This document shows, one piece after another, positions 32,537 to 32,637 of a stretch of DNA of 32,637 nt; positions within the stretch are counted from its first letter, which is position 1; each line of letters starts with the position of its first letter. The translations under genes were made by a program, and so were the position numbers. The notes under the pieces were generated by a model. That model was not told the DNA's origin, did no database searches, and was given only the letters and a program-made list of their open reading frames with translations. Source of the stretch: Cupriavidus phytohabitans (GTDB taxonomy: Bacteria; Pseudomonadota; Gammaproteobacteria; Burkholderiales; Burkholderiaceae); contig NZ_AUFE01000060.1 in assembly GCF_000426345.1 (NCBI RefSeq), positions 1 through 32,637 of the forward strand. The letters are read 5' to 3'.

Positions 32537-32637
32537 CCAAGTTAAGCCGCCAATAAAATCGCAATTCCCCCCGCGAACCCTTGACAGATGACGAGGTTCG
32601 AGGGGCCGCCGCCCTGCTTGCGCTGGCTGTTTAGCGC

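Noticed and set aside
1..32637. CRISPR arrays, tRNA or rRNA genes
   Set aside because: I saw no regularly spaced repeats with spacers and no tRNA- or rRNA-like sequence on either strand.

Overview
The window looks like an accessory stretch of a high-GC betaproteobacterial chromosome or megaplasmid, most likely Cupriavidus/Ralstonia (Burkholderiales). The pointers are an orphan Bug/TctC-type binding protein, a Burkholderiales-type trimeric porin ending in Phe, an HU protein with an alanine/lysine/proline-rich histone-H1-like tail, and catabolic operons with their own transporters. This is judged by eye from protein motifs; no database search was run.

Layout. 1-283: right-hand end of an IS66-family element (5' part of tnpA, minus strand). 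308-655: DUF3088-like gene. 765-830: nine-copy heptamer tandem repeat. 975-10276: a catabolic cluster. A cytoplasmic molybdopterin S/N-oxide reductase (minus) is divergent from a plus-strand run of MetC-type C-S lyase, DapA/NAL-type class I aldolase, SDR with an aberrant active site, Bug binding protein, DadA-type FAD amine dehydrogenase and porin. The genes suggest uptake and breakdown of a sulfur-containing or D-amino-acid-like compound; the substrate is unknown. 10349-11208: a mosaic of three gene fragments (pntA 5' part, pntB 3' part, 3' end of an MBL-fold hydrolase).

11641-17743: a second cluster. On the minus strand are an AraC-family regulator, then RidA-like, PurA-like, FMN split-barrel (NimA/PPOX-like) and MFS transporter genes. 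An arylformamidase-like alpha/beta hydrolase is divergent from the regulator. The divergent adenylosuccinate-synthetase paralogue, translationally coupled to a RidA-family deaminase, is the strongest candidate for an undescribed pathway in the window.

17935-27688: individual accessory genes. These are a membrane-anchored Mrr-like nuclease with a topoisomerase-type zinc finger, a cold-shock-domain/DUF1294 protein, a periplasmic cupin, a large BTAD/AAA/TPR regulator whose C-terminus is a fused piece of a DUF1326 protein, a DUF2182 membrane protein, and a propeller-like repeat protein with Gly-Asn-Leu-Glu-Val and His-Phe-Trp-Arg-Asp motifs.

27689-30241: a gene graveyard with a 5'-truncated hipA, an internal piece of an SNF2-family helicase (N-terminal accessory region only) and a SWIM zinc-finger fragment joined out of frame to it. 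30322-31272: a tyrosine-recombinase-fold protein lacking most catalytic residues, preceded by a 9-bp inverted repeat. 31396-31845: HU/H1-like protein with a visible promoter and terminator. The last 700 bases hold no confident intact gene, only coding-like fragments in shifting frames. The frequency of chimeric joins (pntA/pntB/MBL, BTAD/DUF1326, hipA/SNF2, SNF2/SWIM) together with an IS end points to repeated deletion and rearrangement here.
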